Source: Levilactobacillus enshiensis
GTDB taxonomy: Bacteria > Bacillota > Bacilli > Lactobacillales > Lactobacillaceae
NCBI RefSeq assembly: GCF_007115095.1
Contig: NZ_SULH01000005.1
Coordinates: 88,126-152,125 of the forward strand
Direction: 5' to 3'
Length of the DNA stretch: 64,000 nucleotides
A model generated the notes under the pieces. The model saw only the letters and a program-made list of their open reading frames with translations, had not been told where the DNA came from and searched no databases. The position numbers and the translations under genes were made by a program. This document shows, piece by piece, positions 61,417-64,000 of the stretch. Numbering within the stretch: the first letter of the stretch is position 1; each line of letters starts with the position of its first letter.

Positions 61417-62142
61417 ATTGTTTCCGCCGCCAGTGCTGGTTAGCATGCGTCCGGTTAAACTAGTCTAAATTTGGCGCACGCCGGCTGCCAGGGGTTCCGC
61501 CTGCTGTGGGGACGCTTCAGCCTGGAAGACCACCAGTCTTCTCGCTCGCTTTGAAGCCACGAAAACCACGTGTCTCCAAAGTCGCCCGTGATGTAAGCTG
61601 GCTGACCAGCTAACATCACCCTCACGGCCGGCTCCACCCCTGGCCTCCTCCGGCGCTGACTGTGTTTTATCAGATAAACAGCTGTAGACCAGGTTTTGGT
61701 CCAGTCAATAGCAATGGTTATCGTTAGCCTCAATGTCGTCTGAGTGCATAATATCTATCGGCCGGTAAGGTGACTTAACTACTACGTTGCCTAATTTTAG
61801 TTCCATTGTTACTAGAACAGGCATAGCTGGTACTCTGGAACTTTCAAGCTTTAGTTTTCAAACAAAAAAATCAACTCGCCAGCACCCCGTTCACCAAGCA
61901 ATTTAATTGCGACCAATTACAATTCCTGTGATAATAGCCTTAAGCACTACACCTGTTTCCGTCCACTTTGTTCACCATTTATTTAATTCGTGGGATTTTT
62001 TATTTTTTTATAATTCCCGAAACTACGGCTTTTACATCCATTTTCATCCCCATTGGCAACAATTAAATGCTTACACACCGTAAAATAAATGATATAGTAA
62101 AGGTAAAGTTTTAACATGACTCGTGAAGGGGTGGCATTCCAT
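61417..62142. other. Intergenic region with GC-rich structured block
   Basis: No gene accepted. 61435-61670 is GC-rich against AT-rich flanks and can fold strongly: GTGATGTaAGCTGG/CCAGCTaACATCAC at 61588-61619, AAGAC/GTCTT near 61540, and imperfect CTTTG-CACG/CGTG-CAAAG pairing near 61550-61580. The rest is AT-rich and includes the usp promoter. Confidence 0.6.
62071..62098 (+). promoter_or_regulatory. Promoter of universal stress gene
   Basis: TTACAC, 16 bp, TATAGT, about 45 bp before the start codon. Confidence 0.55.
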
Positions 62143-62601
62143 ATGTTACAACAATATAAGAACATTCTGGTTCCCGTTGACGGTTCCAAGGCAACCCAGC
62201 CAGTCTTAGAAAAAGCAATTGAAGTCGCAAAGCGCAACAACACGCATTTAGATATTTTAAACGTGCTTGAAGTGAACCAATTCAGCGATACCTATGGTGG
62301 TGCCGTCAGTGGTGACGTCATCTACAAGCTTTCTCAAGACGTCCAAGACCGACTCGATGCTTTAAAGCAACAGGCCATCGATGCTGGTGTTCCCGATGTC
62401 AGCATCCACGTTCGTTTTGGGAACCCGAAGCCCGTTATCGCTCGGGAATTCCCTGCAGACCACAAGTCAGAATTAATCGTCATTGGCTCAACTGGTTTAA
62501 CGGCCGTTGAACGTTTGATGGTTGGTTCCGTTACCAACTATGTCAGCCGTTCCGCTATCTGCGACGTGCTGATTGTTAAGCCTGAAGAAGCGCACAAATA
62601 A
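62143..62601 (+). CDS. Universal stress protein (UspA family)
   Basis: 152 aa from ATG 62143 (AAGGGGTGG 8 nt upstream; a longer frame from 62116 is ignored). KNILVPVDGSKATQPVLEKAIEVAK at the start and the ATP-binding G-2x-G-9x-G(S/T) motif near the end (IGSTGLTAVERLMVGSVTNYVSRSA). Nucleotide-binding stress protein, single domain, monocistronic. Confidence 0.93.
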   Translation: MLQQYKNILVPVDGSKATQPVLEKAIEVAKRNNTHLDILNVLEVNQFSDTYGGAVSGDVIYKLSQDVQDRLDALKQQAIDAGVPDVSIHVRFGNPKPVIAREFPADHKSELIVIGSTGLTAVERLMVGSVTNYVSRSAICDVLIVKPEEAHK

Positions 62602-62613
62602 CTTTAACTGAAG

Positions 62614-62650
62614 AAATGACCTTCTGCTATGCGGAGGGTCATTTTATATT
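62614..62650 (+). terminator. Terminator of usp
   Basis: AAATGACC/GGTCATTT, extended inward by TTC-GC/GC-GA pairs, then T-rich. Confidence 0.8.
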
Positions 62651-62672
62651 TCTTAAAAAAGGAGGCCCGCCC

Positions 62673-63554
62673 ATGCACTGGACTTACACCCAATTATTAC
62701 CGGCTGATCAGGTCGCGATGCCCCTCCGTCAGCTACTCACGGCGTGGCTACTTCCCAGCCACTTGGTCCACGACCTTCGCCAAAATCGCCGGGTCCTCGT
62801 CAATGGGACCTATCGTTCAATGAATCAGCGCGTTGCGGGGGGAGAAACGGTACAGCTCACCTTTCTTCCCAGCGACTTTAAGGAGCCCTTCCCCGACGTT
62901 GACCCCGATAGTGCCGCCACCGTTGCCGTCCTCTATGAAACGGCCGATCTGCTAGTCATCAATAAGACCCGTGGCAGCAAGACCCATCCCAATCAACCAG
63001 GCGAGCGTGGAACCACGTTGAATCACGTTGCCGCCTACCTGGGCGCTGACCAGCCCGGTCCCTACATTTTAAGTCGGCTCGACCAAGAAACAACCGGGGC
63101 GCTAATGATGACTAAAACTCCCGCCGTTGTCCCCATCATGGTGCGTAACATTGCTGAGAAACGGGTGCAACGTACCTACCTCGCGTGGGTGGCCGGAACT
63201 TTGACGGGTAGTGGAATCTTCAATGCACCAATTGGCCGCGATCCTCTAGACAAGCGCAAACGGCTGGTCAATGGTGACCACGCCCAACCCGCGGTCACGC
63301 ACTACACCGTTGTCAAACACCAGCCTGGCGCCACCCTGGTTCAACTTTGGTTAGAAACTGGGCGCACGCATCAACTCCGCGTTCACTTAGCGGCCGCGGG
63401 TCATCCACTGATTGGCGACCCCCTTTATGGGCCACCCACGCAGACACGCTTACGTTTACACTGCTGGCGTTTGACCTTCCCCCAGCCATTCACCTTGTCT
63501 ACCAAGCAAACGACTGTGACGGCACCCGTACCGGCTGATTTTGACTGCTTCTAA
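62673..63554 (+). CDS. RluA/RluD family pseudouridine synthase
   Basis: 293 aa from ATG 62673 (AAGGAGG). A short S4-like N-terminal region (LVHDLRQNRRVLVNGTYRSMNQRVAGGETV), then the catalytic domain with Asp in SRLDQETTGALM, HYTVVKHQPGATLVQLWLETGRTHQLRVHLA and LIGDPLYG. Converts specific uridines in rRNA or tRNA; the exact site is not predictable. Confidence 0.9.
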   Translation: MHWTYTQLLPADQVAMPLRQLLTAWLLPSHLVHDLRQNRRVLVNGTYRSMNQRVAGGETVQLTFLPSDFKEPFPDVDPDSAATVAVLYETADLLVINKTRGSKTHPNQPGERGTTLNHVAAYLGADQPGPYILSRLDQETTGALMMTKTPAVVPIMVRNIAEKRVQRTYLAWVAGTLTGSGIFNAPIGRDPLDKRKRLVNGDHAQPAVTHYTVVKHQPGATLVQLWLETGRTHQLRVHLAAAGHPLIGDPLYGPPTQTRLRLHCWRLTFPQPFTLSTKQTTVTAPVPADFDCF

Positions 63555-63711
63555 CTGATATTCCTGCACCGTTTAACTTCTTGTAGCACCAATCCACGGC
63601 GGAAACATAACCTGGCATTATCGTCATTTTTTCCACGATTTAGACGATTGTCAATGTTAACCATTAATAGCTGTTATACTTGATTTGAATCTAACGGCTA
63701 GGGGGGATTCG

Positions 63712-63801
63712 ATGCGTTGGCAACAAAAATGGGCATTGATTGTTCTGCTGGTGCTACTAGCCATCCTATTAATCTGGGGTGCCATCAATATTTATCATTA
63801 A
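63712..63801 (+). CDS. Small single-helix membrane protein (29 aa)
   Basis: ATG 63712 with GGGGGG upstream. A basic start (MRWQQKW) and one membrane helix (ALIVLLVLLAILLIWGAI), followed within 10 nt by a terminator. Independent tiny transcription unit, similar in design to the 33-aa gene at 49800. Function unknown. Confidence 0.65.
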   Translation: MRWQQKWALIVLLVLLAILLIWGAINIYH

Positions 63802-63808
63802 ATCATTA

Positions 63809-63846
63809 AAAAAAACGTCAGCCGGTGAGGGTCGGTTGACGTTTTT
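63809..63846 (+). terminator. Rho-independent terminator
   Basis: AAAAACGTCA-g-CC/GG-t-TGACGTTTTT. Confidence 0.88.
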
Positions 63847-64000
63847 GTGTGTTTGCATGGCATGGCGTGGCGTGGGATGCAGGACAGGTTCTGGGCACGT
63901 CTGCTTCTGTCCGGCGGCTTTTAAACTGAATATTGTGTTAGGGCGTTACACTTGCTCTCGCCATTCAATCCCTATCCTGGCGGCCTCCGAAACGTGTTCC

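Noticed and set aside
61455..61733. 92-codon minus-strand frame in the GC-rich block
   Set aside because: Hairpin-rich sequence and Arg/Trp/Ser-heavy product look like a by-product of GC-rich repeats; no ribosome-binding site.
63860..64000. GGCATGGCGTGGCGTGG repeats at the right edge
   Set aside because: Only a few degenerate pentamers; too short to call a repeat element, and the window ends here.

Overview
The window looks like chromosome from a Lactobacillaceae species, probably near Levilactobacillus or Lactiplantibacillus. The reasons are the gene content (choloylglycine-hydrolase family, VanX-type dipeptidase, PepF, lipoate ligase, complete Opp oligopeptide transporter, NlpC/P60 hydrolase, Spx), strong AGGAGG ribosome-binding sites with frequent GTG and TTG starts, and compact U-tailed terminators. 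The genus is an inference; there is no rRNA in the window.

Layout. 1-4.9 kb: start of rarA, then a coupled MazG-like/GIY-YIG-DUF2075 pair, a secreted dispersin-B-like GH20 enzyme and a secreted protein of unknown function. 4.9-11.9 kb: a GNAT/LysR pair, then a catabolic-looking cluster (split AtuA-like protein, LysR regulator, MFS carrier, 3-hydroxyacyl-CoA-dehydrogenase-like enzyme). 12.0-22.1 kb: a 10-kb integrated element with no capsid, terminase or lysis gene, best read as a phage satellite (PICI-like). It sits at the 3' end of tRNA-Arg(TCG) between 15-bp repeats and carries a tyrosine integrase with arm sites at both ends, an XRE repressor with a promoter and inverted-repeat operator, a divergent leftward operon (HTH/Xis-like genes, Rha-type protein, replication protein with internal iterons, ArpU regulator), a membrane-protein cargo gene, a DUF3102 gene and a sparsely coding left end rich in palindromes. 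22.1-31.2 kb: housekeeping and surface genes (MarR, NnrE, VanX-like, choloylglycine-hydrolase family, NlpC/P60, S9 peptidase, ketopantoate-reductase-like).

31.3-36.4 kb: an AT-rich accessory island. It contains a stand-alone ATP-cone protein, a 280-bp duplication flanking a GNAT toxin-antitoxin-like pair, several small membrane proteins, an XRE regulator, a 27-aa hydrophobic peptide whose Shine-Dalgarno site and start codon lie inside a perfect 15-bp hairpin, and a plasmid-type DUF536 gene. 36.4-46.3 kb: an Spx paralogue lacking its redox cysteines, a Na+/H+ antiporter, a 5'-nucleotidase, a divergent RNase-Y-like protein with a lysine-rich tail, a DUF1275 protein, a DinJ antitoxin whose toxin is truncated, and an alpha/beta hydrolase. 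46.4-64 kb: PepF, an XRE regulator, a methyltransferase, a Phd antitoxin whose ParE toxin has a nonsense codon, a YdcF protein, LplA, Rrf2, the oppDFBCA operon, a universal stress protein and a pseudouridine synthase. Two tiny one-helix membrane proteins (33 and 29 aa) each have their own ribosome-binding site and terminator.

Most promising for new biology: the satellite with its CGACGTCG palindromes and cargo gene; the translation-locked 27-aa peptide; the duplication around the GNAT pair; and the AtuA/dehydrogenase/carrier cluster.
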